Shown here piece after piece: positions 29,354 through 39,000 of a DNA stretch of 64,000 nt (position 1 is the first letter of the stretch; each line of letters starts with the position of its first letter). The translations under genes and the position numbers were made by a program. The stretch covers positions 293,479-357,478 of the forward strand of contig CAVOGJ010000001.1 of NCBI GenBank assembly GCA_963695405.1, in the 5' to 3' direction. This DNA comes from CAVOGJ01 sp963695405. Lineage in GTDB: Bacteria > Planctomycetota > Planctomycetia > Pirellulales > Pirellulaceae. The notes under the pieces are model-generated. The model was not told the DNA's origin. It ran no database searches and saw only the letters and a list, made by a program, of their open reading frames with translations.

Positions 29354-30274
29354 GTGCCCCAAGCCATATCCCATCGCAAGCGGCTATCTGCCCAACTCGT
29401 TTCCAAACCGGCGACCCTGACGACTCTCGGAACTTGGGAGTTGACAGGTCGACTGGGTGTGGGGAGCTTCGCAGAAGTCTATGCAGCCCGGCCCGTCTCA
29501 GCCTCGGGAGACGGCAGTTGTGACTACGCTGTCAAACGGCTTTATGATCATTTGGTCGATGATCGGCAGGCTTGCGATATGCTGCAGCGAGAGGCGGCGT
29601 GCGGTTCGCACCTGAGTCACCCCCACCTGCTGCCAGTTTTTTCCGCACAGCTGACGCGTCCACCTTTGTTCCTTGTCGTCCCTCGACTGACCGGTGCGAC
29701 GGTACGAGTCGCGCTACAGGCCGGGCACACTTTTGTGGTTCCGCAAGCGCTTTGGATTGCCCGGCAAGTCGCGGATGGCCTGGCCGCCTTGCATCAACAT
29801 GGCTGGCTGCATCTGGATGTCCAATCAGCCAATGTGATGGTTGACCCGTCAGGACATGCCACCTTATTCGACTATGGCTTTGCCACCGAACTGAAACCAG
29901 CAACGGCGGGACGGGCGCCGGGGGTCGCACTGATGACAACGCTGTCGTACGCCGCCCCAGAGAGACTGACGTCGACGTATGCCGCTGGTCCGGCTGCGGA
30001 CATCTATAGTCTAGGCGTCATGCTGTTCGAGATGCTGACCGGACGGTTACCCTTCGAAAGTTCGACGCCTGGCCGTATTGTGGAGGGGCATTTGCGTTGG
30101 GTACCTCCCAGCCCGCGATCGTTCGTCCCCGACCTGCCTCGTAGCGTGTCACATTTGGTCACGCGAATGCTCTGCAAGCAACCCGATCGACGCCCAGCGC
30201 TCACGTCGGAACTTCTGCCAGAATTGGTGCGACTAGAAGCCGAAACGCTGTATCTACGTCCCTCTGCGGCGTAG
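29354..30274 (+). CDS. Serine/threonine protein kinase, soluble, with variant catalytic loop
   Basis: The frame starts at GTG 29354; no better start is seen. The 306 residues are almost only a kinase domain: GRLGVGSFAEVYAA (glycine loop), YAVKRLYDH (VAIK lysine), REAACGSHLSHPHLL, then HGWLHLDVQSANVMVD as catalytic loop and FDYGFA in place of DFG. The catalytic aspartate and asparagine are kept, but the usual HRD-x-K is H-L-D-V-Q, so the Lys after Asp is Gln, and DFG is DYG. SYAAPERL, PAADIYSLGVMLFEMLTGRLPF and a late Arg are normal. No sensor or membrane segment follows. It is probably active but may have altered kinetics. Confidence 0.82.
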   Translation: MPQAISHRKRLSAQLVSKPATLTTLGTWELTGRLGVGSFAEVYAARPVSASGDGSCDYAVKRLYDHLVDDRQACDMLQREAACGSHLSHPHLLPVFSAQLTRPPLFLVVPRLTGATVRVALQAGHTFVVPQALWIARQVADGLAALHQHGWLHLDVQSANVMVDPSGHATLFDYGFATELKPATAGRAPGVALMTTLSYAAPERLTSTYAAGPAADIYSLGVMLFEMLTGRLPFESSTPGRIVEGHLRWVPPSPRSFVPDLPRSVSHLVTRMLCKQPDRRPALTSELLPELVRLEAETLYLRPSAA

Positions 30275-30418
30275 CCGATCTTTCCTGGCAAATATCCTGC
30301 TGCCTTTCCCCTCCTTTCTAATCGGCGGCTGCCGGAGGCGGCTATTTCTTGCTACCGTAGACGCTATGTTCAGCATGATGAGGGCGAAGTTTTCCAGTTC
30401 ATCCAGGGAGCCTCGCGG

Positions 30419-30652
30419 ATGAAGGGACCATTTGAGCGGTTGAAGTACGACCTACGACGGGTGTGGGAATGCCCATTGTGTCACCACCGGGACCGCACGG
30501 ACGGTCGCGTCACCACTCGGTTTTGTATCTGCTCCGGTGAATCGCAGTTCACCCCCATGAAGCTGATCGAGGATGGTGAACGAACGAGGGCCAGGTCCGT
30601 CGGATCGGCGACTTCGGAAGCCTCCCCTGGCAAAGGGACGGAGCATGCGTGA
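30419..30652 (+). CDS. Small zinc-ribbon-like protein
   Basis: This 77-residue frame starts MKGPFERLKYDLRRVWECPLC and continues HHRDRTDGRVTTRFCICSGE...MKLIEDG. The CPLC and CIC cysteines could bind one zinc. I believe very similar short proteins accompany other planctomycete genes, but I cannot check. Its last codons overlap the MaoC start by 8 bases (ATGCGTGA), which supports real translation and coupling. No function can be assigned. Confidence 0.55.
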   Translation: MKGPFERLKYDLRRVWECPLCHHRDRTDGRVTTRFCICSGESQFTPMKLIEDGERTRARSVGSATSEASPGKGTEHA

Positions 30653-31088
30653 GCCGCTATTCTTCGACGATGTTCACGTAGGTGACGAATGGACCAGCAG
30701 TTCGCGTACCATCACGGAAACCGACATCGTGATGTTCGCGAGCATGACGGGTGACTTTAATGCATTACACGTCGACCACGAATTTTCCCGGCAAACTCCC
30801 TTCGGCAAACCCCTCGCTCACGGGCTTCTGGGCGTTGCCTGGGTCGCGGGCCTGGGCAGCCACGCGCCCTTGATGCAAACGGAGGCTTTCGTAGCCATTC
30901 GCGAGTGGAAGTTTCTCCGGCCTTGCTTTGCTGGGGATACCGTCCACGTTCACACGGTCGTCGTCGAAAAAACCGAGGGGCGACGGAGAGGAACCATCCT
31001 CTGGAAGCGGAGTCTCGTGCATCATGACGGGCGAGTGCTTCAGGAGGGAATTTTCGAATCCCTCGTCACCCGACGTCGCGCCGTCTGA
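30645..31088 (+). CDS. MaoC-like (R)-hydratase, hot-dog fold
   Basis: The ATG at 30645, with upstream AAGGGACGG, gives a 147-residue protein. The motif MTGDFNALHVDHEFSRQTPFGKPLAHGLLGVAWVAGLG holds the hydratase-2 signature (Asp and His of D-x4-H plus the G-x2-A-HG loop), followed by EWKFLRPCFAGDTVHVHTVVVEK. MaoC-type enzymes hydrate enoyl-CoA to (R)-3-hydroxyacyl-CoA, feeding lipid or storage-polymer pathways. It is translated from the same message as the small zinc-ribbon protein. Confidence 0.85.
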   Translation: MREPLFFDDVHVGDEWTSSSRTITETDIVMFASMTGDFNALHVDHEFSRQTPFGKPLAHGLLGVAWVAGLGSHAPLMQTEAFVAIREWKFLRPCFAGDTVHVHTVVVEKTEGRRRGTILWKRSLVHHDGRVLQEGIFESLVTRRRAV

Positions 31089-31441
31089 TAGCTGATAGCA
31101 ACGCTTCCCGCCCGGGTCGCCAGCTCGACACGCACGGCAAGCGGGGGACGAACCTCGAGCCGACCGCGTTCATTTTCAGCAGCCTCTTGGCCAATCCTGC
31201 GGGTTACGTAAGTTGAATCAAGCGGAGGGTTCCCGCAATCGGAAAAAGTCATCCGGGTTTCCCTTGGCTCACGTAGATTTTACCTGTAGAGCAACCCATC
31301 ATTGCACGGCGCCCGTATAATGTTCAGGCGGAATGGCACGCGGCAGCGTTGCTACCAGACGGCTTGTGCCCGTGGGGCAGGTAGCATGTCGGTAGCGATG
31401 GATCATCCGGCGACGGCAACCGAAGCGGAGGAGCAACGTTT
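31089..31441. promoter_or_regulatory. Intergenic region upstream of DUF1571 gene
   Basis: No gene is seen in these 353 bases. TATAAT occurs at 31316-31321 (GTATAATG), about 120 bases before the DUF1571 start, as a possible -10 box; the -35 region is not convincing. Confidence 0.25.
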
Positions 31442-32335
31442 ATGAAGTTCGGTCATCTACACCTGGCGGGGGTGATTTTCTTGGCGTTTGCCCTTCCTGG
31501 CGGCAGCGTATGTCTTAGCCAGCAGGGCGTCCAGCAAGCGTCCGCTAACGCACCGCTAACGCGCGTCCTGCGATTGACACCCGATAATCGCGACACGCGG
31601 CTTGAGAATCATCCCCTCCAAGATGCCATTCGTATCGCCAAGGACCATTATCGATACATTCACGAGCAGATTCGCGACTATACGTGTGTCATCATAAAAC
31701 GCGAGCGGGTGGACGGCGAACTGCTGCCGATCGAACAAATGTTCGTGAAATGCCGACAAGAACAGACCCAAGATGACCGCACGGTGACTCCTTTCAGCGT
31801 CTATATGAAATTCATTGCTCCGCGTAACATCGTGGGCCGGGAAGTCTTGTATGTGAAGGGGCGTGACGGTGGTGACGTACTCATTCGGAAAGGTGGCCAG
31901 CGAAATGACTATCTCAACTGGTGGATCGATCCGCATGGCGATATGGCGATGCGCGACAATCGCTACCCGATCACCGAATTCGGAATTGAGAACCTTGTGC
32001 GGCGAGTGATCGAAGTGGCCGAGGAAGAGCTCGCTTACGACGAGTGCGAAGTCAAGTACTATGAGAACGCGAAAGTTGACAAACGCAATTGCCTTGTGAT
32101 CGAGGTACGTCATCCTGTCAAACGTGACCATTTTCGCTACTATCTGGTGCGCGTTTTTATTGATGACGAATTGCATGTGCCGATGCACTTCGAAACATAC
32201 GGCTGGCCCGAATCGGATGGCGATCCGCCGCAACTGCTGGAGCAATACACTTTCCGACAGATGAAATTGAACGTCGGCTTGACCGATGCCGATTTTGACC
32301 GGCTGAATCCGGATTACGGATTTCGCAAGGAGTAA
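31442..32335 (+). CDS. DUF1571 domain protein, secreted
   Basis: The ATG at 31442 follows a strong GGAGGAG site. An export signal (MKFGHLHLAGVIFLAFALPGGSVCLSQ) precedes a 270-residue domain with DYTCVIIKRERVDGELLP, YMKFIAPRNIVGREVLYVKG, and FRYYLVRVFIDDELHVPMHFETYGWP. This matches DUF1571, a planctomycete family with a fold resembling LolA/outer-membrane lipoprotein sorting proteins. I infer an envelope role. The ECF sigma gene is convergent, 28 bases away. Confidence 0.8.
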   Translation: MKFGHLHLAGVIFLAFALPGGSVCLSQQGVQQASANAPLTRVLRLTPDNRDTRLENHPLQDAIRIAKDHYRYIHEQIRDYTCVIIKRERVDGELLPIEQMFVKCRQEQTQDDRTVTPFSVYMKFIAPRNIVGREVLYVKGRDGGDVLIRKGGQRNDYLNWWIDPHGDMAMRDNRYPITEFGIENLVRRVIEVAEEELAYDECEVKYYENAKVDKRNCLVIEVRHPVKRDHFRYYLVRVFIDDELHVPMHFETYGWPESDGDPPQLLEQYTFRQMKLNVGLTDADFDRLNPDYGFRKE

Positions 32336-32363
32336 CGTGGACGGAGCGGGCGGCCGACCCCGT

Positions 32364-32942
32364 TCAAACCGCCACAATCTCCTCCACGTGTCGCGAAAGA
32401 CGTTTCCGCGCGACATGCAACCGCCGCTTGATGGTTCCCAGCGGAGCCTCGAACTCGTGGCTCATTTCCTGCAAGGAACGATCGTGGATATAGAACGCCT
32501 CGAGTGTTTCTCGATCGAGTTCCCCCAGTTGCCCCAACCCTGCACGAACCTGGTCGTTCCGTTCACGGGCCAGGGCCCGGAATTCCGGGGTCGCCGCGTC
32601 GATGCATGTATCGACCATCACGCTCGGATCGGCTGACACCACGGGTCCCCTCCGCAACAAGCGGTTGATCGCCATCCGGTTTGCAATCGACTTGATCCAC
32701 CCGCCAAAAGCCTCTGGCGTGTGGAGCTGCGATAACTTCTGCAATGCCTGTACAAAGACATCTTGGACCAGTTCCTCGGCATCGCCCACGTTGCCGCCCA
32801 ATCGTCGCAGCGCCACCGCCATGACGACTCCTTGAAATCGCTCAAACAGTTCGCCAAACGCGGAACGATCGCCGGCTTGTGCGGCCAGAACCATCTGTCT
32901 CACGTCCGCCCGATCTCGGGCGCGCAGGTTGTAGACTTCCAT
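32364..32942 (-). CDS. ECF-type RNA polymerase sigma factor
   Basis: The ATG at 32942 is preceded by GAGAGAG. The 192 residues show sigma region 2 (AFGELFERFQGVVMAVALRRLG, then DAEELVQDVFVQALQKLSQL, then FGGWIKSIANRMAINRLLRR) and region 4 (LGELDRETLEAFYIHDRSLQEMSHEFEAPLGTIKRRLHVARKRL). This is a sigma-70 family ECF factor that directs polymerase to a stress or envelope regulon. No recognised anti-sigma factor follows; the small downstream-on-chromosome gene at 33088-33393 lies upstream of it in transcription and could be co-transcribed. Confidence 0.88.
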   Translation of the reverse strand: MEVYNLRARDRADVRQMVLAAQAGDRSAFGELFERFQGVVMAVALRRLGGNVGDAEELVQDVFVQALQKLSQLHTPEAFGGWIKSIANRMAINRLLRRGPVVSADPSVMVDTCIDAATPEFRALARERNDQVRAGLGQLGELDRETLEAFYIHDRSLQEMSHEFEAPLGTIKRRLHVARKRLSRHVEEIVAV

Positions 32943-33087
32943 CAGACTCTCTCTCGAATTCAGTTGCTGACGGCAAGCACGGAACGGTGCGAGCCGAAAA
33001 GCAGACGCCGTAACAGGCTACGGAGCATGCTTACCGCAGGCGCGCTACCAGCCGACCCGTTCGCTTCCACGCCTCGACGGCGTAGGA

Positions 33088-33393
33088 TCAGCGATTCCTG
33101 GGGGACCGGACCTGCCGGCGGGACGCAAACGACGGGCGGGCCGCTATCTGGCGAATAGCCAGCTTCACAACCGGCACCGGCCGCAGGGACGTCGATTGCC
33201 AACCGAAGTAAGCCAGGTATTGGCTCCATCGCTGGATCGAGATCCCTAAGGGGTGCGCGAACAGGGTGCGCATGAACGAGCGCCAAGTGGGCAGGTCCGC
33301 CACACGTACGCCTTCACACGTCACCGCGTCGAGATTGCCCGTACGACCTAAGTCGTGACGATCATTCGCGGTCTGGGAATGTGTGAAACGCAT
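33088..33393 (-). CDS. Small hypothetical protein upstream of the ECF sigma gene
   Basis: This 101-residue frame (MRFTHSQTANDRHDL...) has an excellent ribosome site, GGGAGGAAGTC, before its ATG and precedes the sigma gene on the same strand by about 145 bases. It has no membrane segment or known motif; a basic, Trp/Arg-rich stretch FMRTLFAHPLGISIQRWSQYL lies in the middle. Acceptance rests on the ribosome site and position only. Confidence 0.35.
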   Translation of the reverse strand: MRFTHSQTANDRHDLGRTGNLDAVTCEGVRVADLPTWRSFMRTLFAHPLGISIQRWSQYLAYFGWQSTSLRPVPVVKLAIRQIAARPSFASRRQVRSPRNR

Positions 33394-33685
33394 GACTTCC
33401 TCCCGGCGCTGTCGCGCTGATGAGAGAGAATATAGAAATAGAGTCCGGCCACGCTGGCCAGATCACGGTACCCGGTAATGTATCACGGCCGAAGGAATGC
33501 GACAAATTTTAGCGGAGCAGGCTGAAGACCGCACCCGCTTTGGGCCGCCTCCCAACCGTCCTCCCTAAGACGCATCATCGGGAACAAGGTTCGGGCAAAA
33601 TCTGTAGAATCCTCAAGAAATTCAGACCTGCGCAAGAAATTCAGACCTGGCGTAGAATTGGGTGCCGGATCCGCACGCTGGCAGG
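33394..33685. repeat. Intergenic region with a 19-bp direct repeat
   Basis: CAAGAAATTCAGACCTG occurs at 33614-33630 and again at 33633-33649, a tandem 19-bp period. Nothing else is recognised between the small hypothetical gene and the 3' end of the next minus-strand gene. Confidence 0.5.
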
Positions 33686-34423
33686 TCAGGTCGTCAGCGG
33701 CAGAGCCGACTCGATCAGCCGCTCATAGCATTTCGTCGCCAGGGCCCCATCATGCTCACGAGGGAGCCAGACACCTTGTAGTCTGGCCCGCCGAATCACC
33801 CCTTTTTCCAGGAATTCGGGAAAGAGCTGGTATCGCAAGCTCCCAGGGCTGACAACCGCGCCACGGAAATCGGCCGGAAATATCAGCTCCGCATAACTGA
33901 ATGCTGCGTCTGCGGGTCGAAACAGGAAAACAGCGGGGGGTTCCGCCGAGACCGTCGTCTCACCCGGACCACAGGTCTTCCAGCCACCATCGTGCTGCCG
34001 AATGAGTGTCTCGGCGGCGGGCCAATGCGTCTCGATCGAAAGCACTGGGCTGCTATCAAGCAAGCTCGTTTGCATCGAGACGATCAACTCGACCCCTGAG
34101 ACCTGCGGCGCAGGGGCGATGCCCCGCCAGTAGACCTGAGGACGCACCGTGCGAGAGGCCGTTTGGGCGTACGTGACAACCAGGTCCTCGCCTCGAATGT
34201 AGGCGTCGATTACCGTCTCGCCCGTCGATGGGGGTGGCGGAGAGGGAGTCAATCGAAAGACATGCACGTCCGGCAGCTGACGACCACGGAACACCGGATT
34301 CCGAAGCCCACGCGCGGGATGTGCCAGGTCAACGCCAAAGCTGAAATCGCCTTGCGTATAGGTGGCAACGAATGTACCCAAGTCCCATCCGACCGACGCT
34401 CGCAACGGCGTTTTTTCCATCAT
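33686..34423 (-). CDS. Conserved hypothetical protein, beta-rich
   Basis: The 245-residue protein (MMEKTPLRASVGWDLG) has no signal peptide and no recognised motif. It contains many beta-type segments, a PSPPPPSTGE linker near residue 60, and the pair AVFLFRPADAAFSYAELIFPADF and GSLRYQLFPEFLEKGVIRRARLQGVWLP. The sequence looks properly coding and the product may be conserved in Pirellula-like bacteria, but I cannot assign a role. The gene is divergent from the inositol-phosphatase-like gene. Confidence 0.5.
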   Translation of the reverse strand: MMEKTPLRASVGWDLGTFVATYTQGDFSFGVDLAHPARGLRNPVFRGRQLPDVHVFRLTPSPPPPSTGETVIDAYIRGEDLVVTYAQTASRTVRPQVYWRGIAPAPQVSGVELIVSMQTSLLDSSPVLSIETHWPAAETLIRQHDGGWKTCGPGETTVSAEPPAVFLFRPADAAFSYAELIFPADFRGAVVSPGSLRYQLFPEFLEKGVIRRARLQGVWLPREHDGALATKCYERLIESALPLTT

Positions 34424-34520
34424 CTACCCTGCGGATCCGGCCGATCGACCCGGAACCCACCTGACAAGATCCTCGTCAGCTCGTTCCTCAGCCAATTTCG
34501 CCCGGCGAAGATCAACGAAT

Positions 34521-34560
34521 AAAAAAACCCCGCCGATCACACAAGTGCGAATCGGCGGGG
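34521..34560 (-). terminator. Orphan intrinsic terminator (minus strand)
   Basis: Perfect 10-bp arms CCCCGCCGAT (34528-34537) and ATCGGCGGGG (34551-34560) enclose a 13-base loop, with seven A's at 34521-34527. Read on the minus strand this is a GC-rich hairpin followed by seven T's. No minus-strand gene ends just to its right, so it may end an unannotated small RNA or a leader transcript in the 34424-34850 gap, which otherwise shows no gene. Confidence 0.6.
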
Positions 34561-34850
34561 CCGGAACAGAGAAGAGGCCGAATAATTCCCGCGACGGATG
34601 ATAATATAAATCAGGAAACGGTTGTGGCCGCCTGAAGATGAAGTTGGTGTAATCCGTTTTGTCGCCAACCCACCTAGCTCCCTCTCTGCCTTTAGATCAT
34701 AACAACTCCAGCGGCCATGTCCAGCAAATCAACCATTTTGCGATCGAGTTATTTGGGCGACCGCTCTGGCTAATCCAGCACGCTTCCGCAGCCCTCCTGA
34801 TCCCCATAGATTCCCATTTTCTTTTCTTGGCGCTGGGCCGCCTTCGGACC

Positions 34851-35633
34851 ATGCAAACCCGCGAAATCCTCGATGTTTGCGAGCAAGCCGCCCGACTTGG
34901 GGGGCAAGAGTTGCAGCAGTGGCGTGGCCGATTCGAGGTCCACCAGAAAGCGCCATCCGATCTGGTGACAGAAGCCGACCTCGCCTCGCAACACGTCATT
35001 CGTTCCTTTGTGCTCGCTGCTTTTCCCGATCACATGTTCATCGGCGAGGAAGGCGGAGGAACAGAACCGGAGGATGAATCCACCTATCAATGGGTGGTCG
35101 ATCCACTGGATGGGACCACCAACTACGTGCACGGTTTTCCGCATTATTGCGTCTCGGTTGCCGTCGTTCAGTATGCTCGCCCGCTGCTGGGTGTTATTTA
35201 CGATCCGGTGCGCAATGAGTGTTTTCGTGCCGCCGAGGGGCAAGGAGCCTGGCTGAACGACATGCCGATCCGGACCAGCGGAAACGAACGACTCGACCAG
35301 TCACTGCTCGCCGTCAGTTTTCCGCCGCAGGTCGAGCGGACCTGTGAAGAGGTGGAACTGTTTTTGCGCATGTTGGACGCAGGCCGCACCATTCGTCGCA
35401 CGGGTTCGGCGGCGCTAAATCTTGCATACATTGCCGCCGGAAGACTGGATGCCTTTTGGGCGACCACACTCAGCGCCTGGGACATCGCCGCCGGGGTGGT
35501 CCTGGTGCGGGAAGCCGGAGGTTCGGTAACCAACCTCGACGGCAACCCATTCGACCTGTGGAATCCACGCCTGCTCGCGTCGGCGTCGGCGAAGTTACAG
35601 GACGCTGCCAGTCGTCTATTGGGAAATCAATGA
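34851..35633 (+). CDS. Inositol monophosphatase family protein (SuhB/CysQ-like)
   Basis: I chose the ATG at 34851 (MQTREILDVCEQAARLGG); the open frame upstream looks non-coding. The 260 residues have all metal-binding motifs of the family: SDLVTEADLASQ, FIGEEGGG, WVVDPLDGTTNYVHGFP and LSAWDIAAGVVLVREAGG. These lithium-sensitive phosphatases act on inositol monophosphate or related sugar or nucleotide phosphates (for example 3'-phosphoadenosine). The order and spacing fit SuhB-type enzymes best. It is monocistronic. Confidence 0.87.
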   Translation: MQTREILDVCEQAARLGGQELQQWRGRFEVHQKAPSDLVTEADLASQHVIRSFVLAAFPDHMFIGEEGGGTEPEDESTYQWVVDPLDGTTNYVHGFPHYCVSVAVVQYARPLLGVIYDPVRNECFRAAEGQGAWLNDMPIRTSGNERLDQSLLAVSFPPQVERTCEEVELFLRMLDAGRTIRRTGSAALNLAYIAAGRLDAFWATTLSAWDIAAGVVLVREAGGSVTNLDGNPFDLWNPRLLASASAKLQDAASRLLGNQ

Positions 35634-36091
35634 TCGGGCCATCGTTAGGCTGCTGAAGAAATTGATTGCAACGGTCTTTCTGCCTGCTCCGGCGTCCCGG
35701 CAGCCCAATCAAAGGCAACCAGCTAGGCCAAGCCGCTACTGTCAACCTGGTTTCGCAGCCGGGGTACACCACGAAGAACACGAAGGGCACGAAGGGATCA
35801 ACCCACGTCGCGGTCAATTTCCCCAAATCCCTTCGCCAGGGACGGGGACAGCGCGACGATTGACCTCGAGTCATGCAGTAATAAGCTGACCAGGTTTTTT
35901 CGTGTACTTCGTGGTAATTATCTACGATTGCCACTCGGACCCATCGTCGCGCCGTGAGAACAGCCCGTTTGAGAGGCCCCACGCAGCTCGTCCAACGTAT
36001 TCGCCGCGAGCCACAACGGTCATCCCGCCCAGATCTTGGGTGCAAGGGATGCAGCCACCGAATTTACGTTCTGTCGTACGTTGCCCGAGCG
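35634..36091. repeat. Intergenic region with CACGAAG repeats in both orientations
   Basis: No gene is accepted here. ACCACGAAG, AACACGAAG and GGCACGAAG follow each other at 35768-35776, 35777-35785 and 35786-35794, and the reverse complement CTTCGTGGT is at 35907-35915 (TTCGTG just before at 35899). The arms, 110 bases apart, could form a large stem. I recall similar CACGAAG strings as dispersed repeats in Rhodopirellula-like genomes, from memory only. Confidence 0.5.
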
Positions 36092-39000
36092 TCAGAAGTC
36101 GAACGGCGACAATTCGAATTCGGCGGTCGTCGCCGCGCCAACGTCACGGCGGGCGACCGCGACATCAACGGTTCCGCGGGAAAATGACCGAGTGACGGTG
36201 CGAACCGTGGTGGGAATCTCCAGTAGCGATCGATTCGTCTTCGGCGTGTCCGGCGCGTCGAATGGATCCGCAAGCGGCTGTCGATTCGCCGCAACTTCTC
36301 GCAACGAGCTCTTCGCTTGTCCCACCGACGGTCGCCAACCCAGCACAGCGTCACTCGAAGCGCTGAACTTGTTCGCATTCCAGATGTTGAAATCAGACAC
36401 ATCGACGACACCATCGGCGGAAAAATCGCCGCCGCACCATCCCCGCGAAGTCTGAAACTTATTCGAATTCCAACTATTGAAGTCAGAAACATCGACCGCA
36501 CCATCAAGGTTGGCATCGCCTAGCAGGAACGGATTTCCGCCCGTCACAGTTGGATTTTCCGTACCGGCCACCAGCAGCCAAGCATCGACATCCTCTGTAT
36601 TGACCAGTCCATCGCCAGTCATATCGAAGATTGCTGCATTGGTTTGCGCTGCCGACTCGGCGACAAGCGCATCGATGTCCGTGCAATCCCAGACGCCGTT
36701 CTGGTCGAAATCTCCAGTGGGCGTGGGCGGGACGTAGCGGACCCTTAAGACACGTGCTCCCGCGTCAATCGGTGACGCCGCACCCTCGTCTCGGTAGAGC
36801 TCCGTGAAGTACAGCCCGTCTGGCCCGGCGGCCAATCCCACCACGGTCGCTCGCCCCGTGCCGGCATATTCAACGAGCGTTGTTGGCCCGCCCACCACAT
36901 TGCCTCCGGCATCCAACTCGAATTCGACAATACGCTTCCCCAGCGACTGCGGCCCATTGGCATACGTGGGGCCGGATTCTCCGACGAATACGCGATCCCA
37001 TTTTTCGGTAGGAAACTGGCTGCCGTTGAACGTTTCGGGCTGCACGAAGGTGAGATTGACGGGCGCGTGCGCGGGATTCCAATTATAAAGTGCGTTGGTA
37101 AACATCGAGGCGTTGGAACCATCCCAGCCGTAACTTACACCTTCCTCGACTTTCGAGAAGCGATCGACGCTGGGACCATTTTCGACCTGGTAATGGACAC
37201 CGTCGGACGCTCGCCAAGCGCCGCCGAACGGATTGCGAAAGCCATAGGCGAAGATATAGTCGCGCGAATTGATGCCATTCGCCGCATTGTAAAACGGATT
37301 ATCACTTGGGGCCGTACCGTCAAAGTTGACACGCAAGACCTTGCCACGGTAGGAGTCGAGATTGAGTCCCGTGCTGGCGTCAAATCCGTCGCCGTTATGA
37401 ACGTACAACTTGTTGTCGGGGCCAATGGAAATATTGGAGATTTGATGGGACTGTCCCTGGCTCTCGCCCACCATGTTCAGGATCACCGTCTCGCTCAGCC
37501 GCGGTCCGTCCACCATCGGTGCTGGTGAAGCGTACCACCTGGGGATGGTGTGCCCCGCCTTCCACGCCGTCGGTATCTGTCACCCGCGTGATGTACACGT
37601 CGCCGGTGGCCGGATCCACCACGATCCCAGCCAACCCTTGTTCGCCCGAACCGGGAAAGTTTCCCGTGGGATTAAAATTCAGCAGGTCGGTCGCAAAATC
37701 GGAAACGGTCCCGTCATTCGCCACGACCTTAATCGTCCCGTACAACTCGGTCACGTAGAAGGCGGGATCACCTGGTGCCGGACCAGGATCGGGAATGAAC
37801 GCCACATTGACGGGCAACTGAAAGCCTTCGGCGACGACATCAACGACGTAATTGGGTTGAGTGGCAATGAATGGGACGTTCGTTGCGCAATCCCGGGCCA
37901 GCAAATTAAATACCGGCGTGGTTTGAGATGGCTCGCCGTAGTAGGTCGATCCGTCGACGGCAACCCACAAATACAGTTCCTCACCCGGCGCCAGCGAAAG
38001 GATCGGCAGGCAAATTCGCCGCTGCTGGCCTTGGGATTCGAAGAACGTAAGATCCGAAGCGCTCAATTGCAGTCCCGTGGAACCGCCTGACAAGATCACA
38101 CGGATGTCGCCATGTTCCGCCAAGGCGGGTGGATTGGTGACGGTGTTTCCGCCAACTTCTGAACCTTCAATAGCCAATAGCAACTCGCCACCGGCCGTTT
38201 CGATCTTCAGTGACGGCGGTGTCGGCATACCGCTTTGACTGCCAAAAAACTGGATTTCGGATAGTTGCATGGAATTCGCGGCCGCCGCGTTCTTCACATC
38301 GGTAAAAATCATACGATACGAGGTGAAGGGCGTCGTATTATTGACCGGCACTAGGGAACCCAGCGCATTGCGGGCAGTCGGCAAGTTCAAGTTGCCGCTG
38401 TCAATCAAAGTCCACGATTCGAGGTTGCCTCGGCTGTTGTCCGTGCTCACGATGGCGTCATTTGTGCCAAATAGTTGCCACTCGCTGGGATCGCGTTCCA
38501 CAGCGTCATTCGCCGTCGTGATTTGAAAGGCTTCGACAATTGATGTGGCATTCGAGGGCGTGACGATCAACCCGGAATTGACCTCTCCAAAGTTCAAATA
38601 CTTCGCTGTGGTGCGATCAATGGCATTCTCAGGCGTCTCGTCACCCGGATAGCTGCTGCCACCATCCAAATCGATGGCGATGACCGGATTCGTCGGCGAA
38701 AGCAATGGCCCGGCTTGCAGCGTCCCAAAGAACTGCACCTCGGCGAATTGCATCGAATCGGCGGACGCTGCGTTCTTGATCCCCGTGATGATCATCCGAT
38801 AGGACGAGTAGGCATTCATATTGTTTACCGCCACCGTCGGACCCCGTGTATTCCGCGCGGCCGGAAGTTCGACGCCGCCACTGTCGATCAACGTCCAATC
38901 TTCGGAATTGCCAACGCTGTTGTCCCCGCTCACAATCATCTCGTTGGTCCCAAACAGTTGCCAGCTCGTCGGATCCCGTTCCTCCGCGTCGTTGGCCGTC

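Noticed and set aside
35470..36045. 191-codon minus-strand frame with FVPFVFFVVYPG
   Set aside because: That peptide is the translation of the CACGAAG repeat, and the rest is antisense to the inositol-phosphatase-like gene.
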